This document shows, piece after piece, positions 27,068 through 37,145 of a stretch of 64,000 nucleotides of DNA (position 1 is the first letter of the stretch; every line of letters begins with the position of its first letter). Source of the stretch: Nymphaea colorata (Eukaryota; Streptophyta; Magnoliopsida; Nymphaeales; Nymphaeaceae). The stretch spans positions 13,494,802 through 13,558,801 of the forward strand of contig NC_045148.1 in assembly GCF_008831285.2 (NCBI RefSeq), written 5' to 3'. A program made the translations under genes and the position numbers. Under the pieces are notes generated by a model, which was not told where the DNA came from, made no database searches, and worked only from the letters and a program-made list of their open reading frames with translations.

Positions 27068-27304
27068 GTAAATGCATCTACACCTTCATATTAGTAACCA
27101 CCTTATATTATATATAAGCATCTCTCTCTCTCTCTCTCTCTCTATGCCTCTTGGTTGAAAGGTCTCCGCCGTTCGGTCTTAGTTGGACTCGAGGCTGGAT
27201 TCCATACTGTTCCATTCCCTTTTACTTGTCTGTGTCTTTTCGTCTGCCCACGGTGCGCAGATGAGAGGAGAGAGAGGCGCGGGACTCAGAAAACTGAACT
27301 CGCT

Positions 27305-27790
27305 CATTTACTTTGAAATCCTATAGAACTCGGTACCTCCAGGGCCTAAAGGCAACCAACCCTTCCTCTGCAAGCAAAGCAGGCTTGCAAGAAACTGCGA
27401 AATCAAAACAAAGGCTCGAAATCATCGGAAAGGGAGGCTTGTTTCTTGCCCTTGGAAATCAAACTATTGGGCATGTGATTGAATCCTACGCCTCTTGATG
27501 TCTCTTTTCAAACGAATAGATCAGGTGCACTCACGTTATTTAACAATATATACTTTCGAATTGCATTATTTCAAAATGGTTTTTGTTCAAGAAACAGGAC
27601 GTTGTGTTCTTTACGGCCGTGCAACAGGAAGAAGAAAGGCTGCCTGGGGTCGCGCTTTCATGGTACCTCTCAAACGCGCGTTCCTTCGCCCCATGTCCCA
27701 AGGAGCTCGTAAGAATGGCTATTCCTCCACTAATAGAACAATCAAGAGCACCGAAAATTAATAGCTTGTGCTGCATAAATATTTAAATAG
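27305..27790 (+). other. Segment of possible organellar origin
   Basis: Base composition and codon-like texture differ from the flanks: less T-tract and A-tract content, and long overlapping open frames on both strands (+ 27313-27498, 27495-27761, 27583-27786; - 27540-27776). The style is reminiscent of plant mitochondrial DNA, but I could not match it to a named mitochondrial or plastid gene. It lies inside the proposed leader intron of the micro-exon gene. Origin is a guess. Confidence 0.2.
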
Positions 27791-28267
27791 CAAAAAAGAA
27801 CCATGATTTTAGTTAGTTGAAGGTGCTCTCAAATGTTTGTTACTTCCTCCACAAGCCAAAATCGTGTAGAGTTGACGAACAATTGAGTGTCTGCAGTTTG
27901 CCTTCCCAATAAATAAAAATAGAAAAAGCTCCGTAAATTCTGAAATGTCAAACCGTTCACATCTTTTGTTCAAGAAAACTTATTCATGGATGATGCGCAC
28001 AAGCAATCATTGCCTTTGCAAAGCATTTAGTGTCGACGTTTACGTTTCATTGGCTACTGTGACATTGGACCGATAATGCATCATCTTGTCACAAGAAACC
28101 CCCTTCGATGATTTTATAGATAACTTGGTTTAGTTAATTATAAGCCTGTGAATGAAAGTACCTAGAGGCCGTGTGTGAGGAAGCTATTTGCCCTGTTTAC
28201 ATTTTACAAATATGAGGCATGAAGAATGAGTTACCAGGGTAGATCTTTATCGTGTTAGAGCCAATTG

Positions 28268-29128
28268 ATGAAACGGTCAGGCAAGGAGACGGTGAAGCAA
28301 GCCACCATGGAAGAAGGTATATGCTCTTCTAGCATTTGCATTTTTTAACACATCTTTTTTTTTAATCTTTTTGTTTCCTATCATAGTCATCTCGTGTAAT
28401 GCAGGCCGGAGAATGATCATGACTAGAGAAATGACAAAAGAATGCAAGTCAAGCGCCGGTGGAACAGGTGCACATACGAGTGTAGTGTGTGTGTGTGTGC
28501 AAGTGTTGCGATGCCAGATTATCTGAGTAATATGAAGCTACTGCTTTAAGCTCTTTGATGGCATGGTAGGGTTAAGGAGTGTCCAATGCTTAATTTTGGA
28601 TGTTTATTGTAGACCAGAGATCAAGGTTGACTAGAGCACAGGCGACAGAATTCAATAGTGCAGGTCAGCACGCTCTTCTTGCTAGGTTATTTACATGGCC
28701 GCCTTTCCATTACAAGTACAAAACACAGCCACCTTTTCGTTGTTTTGCTTTCATGTTCTCCACAGGGCAAGGACTCGTTGAGGAAGTATCATCACGCAGA
28801 ATTCGAAAAAACGCAGAAGTCAAAGAAGGTACTCTGCAGCTTCTTATAAGAAATTCCTTTTGAGGCGTGGACCCCTTCCACCTGTGCCTCATAGTTTCCA
28901 AATTCTTTCTCTTTACAAAACAGGTGGAGGCCGTGAATCTAGCAGAAAACAACCAACACGTAAGAATGAGAACACAGCTAAGGAAGTTGCCAGAGGTATC
29001 TTATCCGGTTAAACGACGTAGCCACTCCCTTTGTCTTTTCTGCATTAACATTATAAACAGGTCGAGTACTGCAGCTCGGAGGCCAAATGTCTGAAGCCCG
29101 TAAATCTGACAACTATGGATTTGGCTAG
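28268..29128 (+). CDS. Unrecognised small basic protein encoded by six phase-1 micro-exons
   Basis: Exons 28268-28316, 28405-28467, 28613-28663, 28766-28828, 28924-28995 and 29061-29128 are each bounded by acceptor AG and donor GT and join into one open frame of 121 residues with a true ATG. Every junction is phase 1 and the four internal exons are multiples of three (63, 51, 63 and 72 nt). The product is Lys/Arg/Ser/Thr-rich, with no signal peptide or known domain. Exon 2 'RMIMTREMTKECKSSAG' and exon 3 'RSRLTRAQATEFNSAG' align closely; exons 4 and 5 share 'SSR' and 'RKN'. This suggests exon duplication, with glycine or aspartate codons created at each join. An AATAAA-type signal lies near 29329. 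The last exon may instead end at 29099 or 29123 and splice onward. The basic composition suggests a nuclear or nucleic-acid-associated role, but that is inference. An artefact is possible because the exons are short. Confidence 0.5.
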
Positions 29129-29754
29129 GCCAACCTCAATTAAATTTTTTCAGTGCACCCACCCAACGCACACAAGACACAGAAACATGCCCAAGCGCAG
29201 TGCGCGCACCCAGGGAGACATGCATGGAGTTCTTTATTCGCTAAAAACCATATTTTAGATAATCGGATTTAGAGTGAAGCTTTACTTAACATTGTAATAT
29301 GATCCATTAGTTTTGCATTAGTTAAAAGAATAAATAAATAAACATGTAAATGTTTGATTTGATAGATGCTTTGTAATAAATATGCATATCATATATGCGT
29401 ATTATAGTCATGAGATGTCTGTAAGCGGAAAGCTCATAAAACTATGCCTTTCAAATGCTTATGGGATGGCCTTGGATAATAAAATGTAACCTGCGTCACT
29501 TTTACGGTTGAGAAGATTCCTGGTGTTCGAGGGACCTGCGCTCTAGAGTTCTATACTGTTGGGAAAGCGATCATAGGTACAGTAGATTAAACCAGCCGAG
29601 CTGCCAGGTGTTGCACCCTTGAATGGTTTCTCTATTTTAGTACTGAAACATCTAAATAACAAAAATTTCGAATCGTATATTCTGGCTTTAATATTTAACA
29701 CATAAAATTAGCCTCTTCCTTCTTCATGAAACTTGTGTGCATGTCTCATTTTAG

Positions 29755-29857
29755 GATCGGTAACCTCACCCAGTGGAGCTATGTTTTTGGTCTTAGGGGG
29801 TGGACTGATTGTCACAGGAGCCATTATATTTTTCCAAAATCCTTGCAAGGGCCAAAT
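29755..29857 (+). other. Candidate downstream exon encoding one hydrophobic segment
   Basis: After an acceptor 'cattttag', a phase-1 frame reads 'SVTSPSGAMFLVLGGG' and continues 'LIVTGAIIFF', one membrane-spanning-length hydrophobic stretch. The phase matches the exit phase of the micro-exon gene upstream and the entry phase of the RBR exon at 30145. The exon's 3' edge is unclear because sequence from about 29858 on is repeat-like. It could be the C-terminal anchor of the micro-exon gene, an N-terminal anchor for the RBR gene, or not an exon. Confidence 0.25.
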
Positions 29858-29965
29858 GAGATTTTTAATATTGTTAATTTTTATTTTTCAAAATTTCAGG
29901 GGGGACCAAGGCCCCTGCCCCAGCCCTTCCCATGGCTCCACACCTCATCTCATCCCCTGGAAGGC
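29858..29965 (+). repeat. Relic of the same dispersed repeat type as at 1410-1575
   Basis: Degenerate 'aatttttattttt' words are followed by a GC-rich edge with 'ggaccaaggcccctgcccc' and 'catggctcc'. This is the same layout as the relic near 1.4-1.6 kb. It keeps an open frame through to 30038, which is probably incidental. Confidence 0.3.
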
Positions 29966-30144
29966 CTTCACTGACGTTTTTTGTTGGTGCTTCTTATCAC
30001 TTCATTCTATGAAATCCAAGATGAAGACTGCAAGATGATGTGTTGTGCTCCTATTTGTTGCTGCTTCATGTGACTGTTGCTTATCATCAAAGATAGCTAG
30101 AGCATGGTTAACCTGGCTTTTGTGAATTTTAAATGTTGATGCAG

Positions 30145-31696
30145 TTGGCATCCTTGTTAGCAACCACACTGCAAGTAAGATATCACCAACAGTGAGGCCG
30201 CCTAAGTTTTTGTGCAACATTTGCATGGAAAGGAAGCCATTAAATAGGTCGTTCCGACCTGATTGTTGCACACACTTGTTCTGCTCTGACTGTGTTGTAG
30301 TGCACATAGCCACCAAGATACGTGAGAATGTATGCACAATCAGATGCATGGAGTCGGGATGCACGTCGGTTATTGAGCTCAAATCTTGTCTCGGTATCTT
30401 GACTGCCGAGGTCAGTGATCGTTGGGCCGCTTTGCTTAGTGAATCACTGATTCAGCCTGCTGATAAGTACTACTGTCCATTCAAGGATTGCTCAGCACTG
30501 CTGTGGAACGACACTGCAGAAAAGCAGGCCATAAAGGAAGCAGAGTGTCCACACTGTCATAGGCTATTCTGTGCGCAGTGCAAGGTTGGGTGGCATGCAG
30601 GGATTGACTGCCGAGAGTATCGGAGGATGGTGTCATGGGAGAGGAGTGATGATGCCGTGATGAAGAATTTGGCTAATACAAAGAAGTGGCGGAGATGTTC
30701 TAAATGCCAGGTTTACGTGGAGAAGATTTCTGGTTGTCTGCAGATCACTTGCAGGTACTTCCTTTTCCAATTATTAAATTAGAGAATATGGAACCGTGGC
30801 AGAACATCTCATATCTGAACCTGTTTGGATTTTCAAATTTAGCTAATTTAAAGTTGTAGTCATTAGTCCCCATCATATTTGACAAAGCTGCGAGTTTATT
30901 AAAATAATTTATTTAATCAAAAGTTTAAGATTCAGTCTGGAAGGGCCTAACACGGTTAACAGAGTTCAATCTGGTTTTCTGTTATCTCCTTTTTCTAAAT
31001 AATCTTATATCCCTAACATTTCACTGTTTTACTCATCTATATTTCCGAAAAATGAAAAATATGGTACTTCTAATGTACTTGTATGTTTACTCCTTATGTT
31101 CCATAGTTATGTCATAGACATGAACGACAAATGAAAGGTATCTGCTTCTGCTCACTATTTGAATTTGGGTATACCCCACTATTGTCAATAATGGTAACAA
31201 AGGTGAATGGTTTTAGACAAAGATGCAGAGAATTGACCTGTATGGGCGGTATTTAACAATCGGCCTATATGAGCTAAATTTTGCTGACTGATATTTGAGG
31301 TGGCGATAATGGCACTTTGTTGTTTCTTTAATGTCTGCTAAAGAATATTTGTCTATCTGAAAAGGGCTAGACACAGATCTTACAAGTATGATCCTTGTTG
31401 TTGAACTAGAACCACCCATTGTTATTTACAAGCATTGTGATTTGGATCCCTGAAATTGTGTGGAAGTGGTGGATTTGGGTTTGCCAGTTACTTGTTTTTG
31501 CATTGATCTGATGCTGCTGTGATGCAAACAAATACTAAACACTAAACGCTTGAGTTGTGATATGTAGCATTCACGCAGTTCTAATTTTCACTTATATACA
31601 TTCATTTATGTAAATTGCAGGTGCGGCTTCATCTTTTGCTACAACTGCGGGTCAGCATGGTCTCCGCAGCATTACCAATGTCGCGGTTTATTGTAG
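30145..31696 (+). CDS. RBR-type (RING1-IBR-RING2) E3 ubiquitin ligase, 5' end unresolved
   Basis: Two exons are clear: 30145-30754 and 31621-31696, split at 'ITC|RCG' within RING2. They encode about 227 residues ending at TAG 31694-31696. RING1 runs from 'CNICMERK' through 'CTHLFCSDC'. The IBR holds 'YYCPFKDCSALLW', 'ECPHCHRLFCAQC' and 'GWHAG'. RING2 holds 'CSKC', 'SGCLQITC' and 'FCYNCG'. The Cys of 'SGC' (codon 30735-30737) is where RBR ligases carry the catalytic cysteine that accepts ubiquitin before transfer to substrate. The exon begins in phase 1 after 'gatgcag' and no in-frame ATG precedes RING1, so at least one upstream exon is missing from this model. The partner at 37.1-38.7 kb has an ATG exon with a hydrophobic segment in that position. 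Zinc-ligand cysteines look intact, so the domain itself is not obviously broken. Confidence 0.85.
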
Positions 31697-32452
31697 ACAC
31701 TAGATAGTATCCCAAAACTCACCTCGTTCTTACTGATACAAAGTCTATACCCTGCCTTTGATGTTTGAACTTTGAAAGCAAAACTAAGCTAGCTGCGCTC
31801 AAAATATGAAAGCGAACTAAAAATATCTTGATCGATTTTGAGATTGAGATTGAGTTTTAATGTTAAAGATTGAGCTGAGTTGAACTAAAAACACCCAGCG
31901 ACTGCTTTTATTTTGCCTGCTTCGGTTATAAATACGTACCAGTTTCCTTTTGATTGCCTTGGTTTACTGATCTCCCTCTTCCCGCCCTCTTTCTGGGTTG
32001 CGATTGAACAGCGTATGCTGATCCACCTTCAAGGCTGGCAAGGCAAATTACTCTCCTTTATAGTAGGATTACTCTGGTCAAGCACTGCTTGGCCTAGCTT
32101 TCTCTTCTCTCCTCTTTGAATCTTCTTTTACTGTTGTTTTTCAAGTTTTTTTTTTTTGGGTTACCTTGTATGCTCGGTGACACCTTGTCACTAAAGTTTG
32201 TTAATGTATTTTCATTTTGTTTGGTCTCTTTCTCTTTCTCTTTCTTCTTGTGGTAACAGAGAGTAGACTCTCAGTTGCTTCAGGTAAGAACATTTTTATT
32301 TGAGGCAACATTGTCGGCCAGCTCCTTAAATTCAAAGGGCCTTACTTGGAACTCGAAAATTTCATGCCTCCCTACATCAAGATCAAGTCTGTGTGCAGAG
32401 AATCATATGAATTGTCTTATCATTTCAGACACTAAAAAACAGAGAAATGGAC

Positions 32453-33760
32453 CAAGTGGAAATTAAGGTATTCCTTTCCTTCTCCCAGTTTAGGTGTTTT
32501 GAGTGTGAAGCATGAGATTTCGGGCGCCTCATTCACAGAGTGGTGACCTCACATCGTACTCATTTGTTTTTTTAATCCAAGTTTTTGGTGATATAATAAA
32601 AACTCGTTTAAATTTAAATTTCTTGATGCTCTGCATCCCCAATTTTTTGCACCGTGTACACATCATTTTCTGATGAATAAATGCCGGGAGCCTATCTCCT
32701 AGCGGCTTCTTGTTGAAAGGAAGTCCCCAAGCATGGTTGGAATGCTGTTGCAACGAGAACTTAAAAAAGTGAGGGATTCTATGACACCCAAAAAGTCACG
32801 GAAAAAATATGAAACGCGAAACGTTTTCTGTCTTAAACTACAAAAACAAATTTGAAATTTTGAAAATCCAAGAAGGGATTCCATTCATATTATGGTTAAG
32901 TTCAAGTTTCCAAACGCAAAGTTTCCAAGTAATTTCCAAGTAGAAGGTTTGCATCCGTCAAGCATGAAAATGGGGGTAGATCTCAACTTCATTGTGGAGT
33001 TTTCCTTCGGAATTCACGTTAAGACTCCTAATACGCACCGTCCTTAGTGAATGCTAGCTAATTGCCCAAACCGCGGATGTTCTATCTAAAAGTTGATACT
33101 ACATTACCACCAAGGGATAAAGCCTTAAAGGTAGTATCGGCGAACGGGTTTCAGGGGAATCCTTTTTTCGTTTCTGTTTTCTCTTTTTCGCACTTGTCCT
33201 ACATTTATTGGCCATGGATGAAACTGCACCTTGTTGCCAATGCTATCCACAGCCTTGGATCCAAGCAGGGCTCGGAAAAAACTGAAACTGCTTCCTCCAG
33301 TAAAATGACTTGAGTGCCTTCGAAAATTTTGATAAAATAGCGGGCATGTACTTTTCGAATAACATACCCACTCTCTCTTTTTGGTTAATTGCATGACTAT
33401 GTCACGAAGAGGATGAGTTGATTAGTGAGAAGAAGGCGTACGCGACCTTCAAATTAACTAGAATAAGACGGAGAACAATTTGTGAAACCACTTTGTTCTT
33501 GCAAGACGGAGATTAAGTAAGAGATGAGCATCGCTATTTGGTTTGGGCTGGCTTAGTTGACGATGGAACCCATCAACATCAGCATCAGCATCATTCATGG
33601 GAGAAATTTCAGTAAAAGGTCGTTTCCTTCTCCCTAGTTTACGTGTTGCTTGCGCGTCAAGCATGAGACTTGGGGGCACACCCATTTGCTTTTCCCTGGT
33701 TCAACTTTCGCTAATATAAGAAACGCACCTCTAAACTTAAATTTCTTCGATTTAACCATC
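32453..33760 (+). repeat. Diverged direct duplication
   Basis: The segments 32465-32625 and 33618-33760 share a colinear series of words: 'tttccttctcc', a 'gtttaggtgtt' or 'gtttacgtgtt' form, 'caagcatgaga' or 'gaagcatgaga', and 'taaatttctt'. Substitutions and small gaps are many, so the copies are old. I see no coding capacity in either copy. Confidence 0.35.
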
Positions 33761-35008
33761 TTTTTATTTAACGTAGGCCGAATCAATGTTATTCCATGAA
33801 ACTTTAAAGGTATTTTTCAAATAATTTCAAGTTAATAGTTATTCCACCAGTATCTCCACGACTCTGCACATTACTTGCTTATCTTCTTATGCCCTTTCGT
33901 GATTAGGCTAGGTATCAGGCTGAGCCGGGCCAACCCGAAGCTCAACAAAGTTGGCCGGCTCCCGAAGATCTTATCAGCAGCGCAACCAGCCGAGCCTGGC
34001 CTTAGGGACTGGACTCGGGCCAGTGCAGCCCAGCGAGTTTTTTTTTTTATCAAGTTAGTCTTTCTTTCCGAGGGTCAAATAAGCAGCTTAAGCCCGAGCC
34101 ATCCCAACTACATACATATCCGATACTTGAGTGCTTTTCTATTTTTGTTTTTTTGTTTTAAATGACAGACAGACGAAGTAATTCTTAAATACAAACATTT
34201 CCTTTTAGAAAAAATTGTTCATATTATCCTTATGTTGCCATGGTGGAAAACACGGAGACTTTGAGATGTTGCCTTTCCAGGGTCCCTTGCAGCAGAAGGA
34301 AGCCAATTAGGAGGATATGACCTTTTCCTCCTCCTCCTTACTTACGCGTTTACTTGGCAGCATACGCCGTGCCAGGGGACTTGTTTTTCGGAGTCGGCAA
34401 CTTCCAAGAAAACAAACAATTAACGGGGAACCTTCCCCCTGAATAGGAGAGGCGGATGGCAGATCCAGGTCTCTTCTTGTTGGTTCCAAAAAAGATCATC
34501 CTTCTACTTGCTCTTTGAGCGATGCCCATTCGTTTGAAGTTCGTTTACCAGAAATTCTTCCCGTCATTGCTTAAAATGGTGAACGTTTCAAAGGGACCCC
34601 TTCATATCCTAGATTTATTTATAGGCCACTGACAACTTCATCACCAAATTGGCCATTCCTATTAACTTCTTCAATCGGACCTGCTTTTACATTAAAATGA
34701 CTCACGTATGTTTAGCAAAAAAAAAAAAAAAAAAGTTGATAAAATAGCCTTTAGAATAACATAAAGGTCATTTTCCTAATCGCATGACTATGTTACTATG
34801 GTAAATTGAAAAAAGCCGTATTAAAGATAAGGATAAACTGATCAATGACAATAGGACGCGACGGGATGCCTCAAATATCCAACCGTAAGTTGTTTATGAA
34901 TTTCAGTTGGTCAATTTTATCCGCATTAAATTAAGAAAACAGTTCGAACTAATTTAATAACTGGCTGGAATTCGAATTTCTTCCCATGAATGATGCTGAT
35001 GTTAATAG
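33302..35008. repeat. Direct and inverted copies of one repeat
   Basis: 33302-33450 and 34692-34870 share in the same order 'aaaatgact', 'gataaaatag', 'gaataacat', 'gcatgactatgt' and a degenerate tail. In addition, 33573-33610 ('catcagcatcattcatggg') is matched by its reverse complement at 34973-35007. Direct and inverted similarity together suggest a nested or rearranged transposon relic. Confidence 0.4.
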
Positions 35009-35387
35009 GCCATTTCAATCGTGAACCCAAGAAAGCCGAGACGACCAGAGGCAGATTGTAATGTTTGTTCAGCCCATCTTTGGCCTAAAACTGAAATCCC
35101 TCTCCTCACACACTGCTGACATTGGGGGGTTGTCTGTTATATTTAAATGTTGAGCGTGCACTTCTGAAAATATTAGAAGTTGACCGCCATTACTCAACTT
35201 CTGAAAATAGGCCATTTCAAAAGAGAAACAGAGGAAGGCAACTCCAAGGTAGCCGTAGTTCCATAGTTCTCTCGCTCAACAGGCTGGTCAGGCCGCTGAC
35301 CAGAGAGCAAGAAGGAATCTCCGATTTCCTTTCGTTGGATCTTCGGTGCCATTCTTATCTTGAGTTATAGTTCTCTTCCCAGGCAGT

Positions 35388-35756
35388 ATGCCGCCGTCTA
35401 TCATACTCGTCCTCTCAAGCCTTTCCGTCATCCTCTTGATCATCTATGTCCCTGCTGCGTGCTCCCAGGATGAGACGAACCACAGTAAGAAGTGTTACCG
35501 TGCCACCCATGCGTTCTATGGCATTAGAATGCTCCCCACAGAATGGTTCTGCCATGCTAAGTCCAGCAACATGTCTCAAACGCTGATACGCGAATCACGA
35601 TCATCAACAGTTCAATTCTCCAGCAGGAAGCAGATTGGTGGCCTTTCAGACGAAAATAAGAGGAACGACGTGGCCGATTTAATGGCTCTTGTGGCCCCTG
35701 TTGCCTGTTCCAGAATTCGATGGTGGAGATGCGTGGCTTTATGCATAGGCAGGTAG
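35388..35756 (+). CDS. Possible small secreted protein (122 residues), unrecognised
   Basis: A true ATG opens a frame with a classic signal-peptide layout: 'MPPSIILVLSSLSVILLIIY', then 'VPAACSQ' as a plausible cleavage site. The mature part is polar, contains six cysteines (the sixth counted being near the end) and ends in a basic, Trp-containing tail, 'RIRWWRC'. An acceptor-like 'ttctcttcccag' lies seven bases before the ATG and a TATA-like 'gttatatttaaatg' lies about 250 bases upstream, so a leader intron is possible. I do not recognise the family and the cysteine spacing matches no peptide class I know. Chance remains possible. Confidence 0.35.
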   Translation: MPPSIILVLSSLSVILLIIYVPAACSQDETNHSKKCYRATHAFYGIRMLPTEWFCHAKSSNMSQTLIRESRSSTVQFSSRKQIGGLSDENKRNDVADLMALVAPVACSRIRWWRCVALCIGR

Positions 35757-37145
35757 ACCACAGGCTGGTACCAGAAACTTGTATTTCTCTCTCGCCTTCT
35801 AACGGTGCTTATCTATGTCTTCAAACGTAGGAAACAGAATAACCTAAAAGTTTAATCAATTAATAAACGATGTTCTTGTTTGTGACTGCCTAAAGCTGCC
35901 ATATCAAAACTAAGGGGAAAGGAGTTCAGTTTCCGTATAGCGGTTTTCAAATTGTGTGAAAGTCAATTTCGGAAAATAAATTGAAGGAAACCTTGCTGTG
36001 GTAGATTCTCTCTTTGCACTGGTTTTATGACGTGTATACACACTCTTGTTCTGAACTGAATTATATATTCAATGTCAGCTCTTTACATGGTATCAGGATC
36101 GTCCTGTTAATTGCTCGTTCTGCTTCATGTTTTTATGCGGCTTTGCAAATAAGATGTCCATGCGTTCGCCACTGTTTCGTTGTGCATAAGGAAGGAAGGA
36201 ACTCCTTCAGTTTGTTCTGTTTCTCTTTTATCAGAAAAAAAAAAAAAGGAACTTCTAAACGAACACAAGAAAAGAAAATACGCAAACAAGAGAACAAGCG
36301 TTGTAGTGGTTCAGTCTATGAAGAGACCTACGTCCACTGCCAGAAGGCTCTTTCTTAGCCTGCTTCTCTGTATTTCATTTATATCGTTCTTCCCTGTTAC
36401 GATGTTTTTTTTTGGTTTGTAGACCCGCATTACCTTGCTTGCTAAGCCTGATTTGGTGGACTCGATTCCTTAGAGATAAGGGCACCACAAATTTCCAGAG
36501 CATTACGTGTGCGATCAACCTCCACCTGAACTTTGATGACCAAATGCCGAAAATCCCAATAATGAAATTTTCCTTGTTGCTGAAACGGATGCTTCCCCTC
36601 AATTTCTCCACTTTCACTTCCTCTGTTCTAGTCACTAGCAAGAGATAATGTCTATTCATATCTGTACAAGGAAGGTATATTCCTAGCGATACAGAACTAC
36701 TGGTCACAGATGTGACTATGGATAGGGTGTTATTTGCAGGTTATCAGCAGCATCAAAGAAGCTATTTTTTCGTGAAGGAATGGTGACAGTGGGTGAAGGA
36801 AGCAGTGTTCTATGCTTCCAGTTTTTGCAAACAATGATGCGACGCATTCCTTTTCTTGTTTTGTTTCTTTGTTTTCCTGTTTTTGGGCTCTGTCTCTTCT
36901 CTGTTCATTTCTGTACATAATATTTTTTTTGGCAATGCAAGAAGGGTGCTTCCTCCCAGTCGCAGTCTATATTGGAAGAACAAATTAAGAATGTGATTTT
37001 TCCTTTTAATTTCTGTTCAGGCGTTCATTGCGAATCTTTTTGTTGACTTTTCATTTGTCTGAATTTCTTCAAGTTCTTGACAAATGTGATTCTTAACTAT
37101 TTCAGCAAAGATGGGTCTAGGCACCAGGAAGCTTGCACAATTTTG
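35757..37145. other. Intergenic DNA upstream of the second RBR gene
   Basis: AT-rich with an A-run near 36235-36247. A 34-codon frame at 36318-36422 is noted separately. The frame of the second RBR gene stays open upstream of its proposed ATG, back to 37077, and an acceptor-like 'ctatttcag' ends at 37105, so an additional upstream exon is possible. Confidence 0.35.
36318..36422 (+). other. Short ORF with a type II membrane-anchor-like sequence
   Basis: A 34-residue frame with a true ATG reads 'MKRPTSTARRLFLSLLLCIS' and then a hydrophobic run to a stop at 36420-36422. The basic head followed by a single hydrophobic stretch resembles the anchor of Golgi glycosyltransferases, but no catalytic domain follows in any frame that I can recognise. 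It may be a relic, a first exon or chance. Confidence 0.15.

Larger units (their letters stand above)
31697..35387. other. Intergenic mosaic of diverged duplicated segments
   Basis: The first part is probably the 3' untranslated region of the RBR gene. From about 32.45 kb the sequence is a patchwork of related segments (separate entries). The stretch 33.9-34.1 kb is GC-richer, with repeated 'gagcc' and 'ggcc' words. A poly-A run lies at 34719-34735. Short exon-like pieces near 32.28-32.47 kb are bounded by AG and GT but do not join into a product I can name. Confidence 0.35.

Noticed and set aside
30002-30382. 126-codon minus-strand frame
   Set aside because: It overlaps the RING1 coding exon of the first RBR gene and has no own features.
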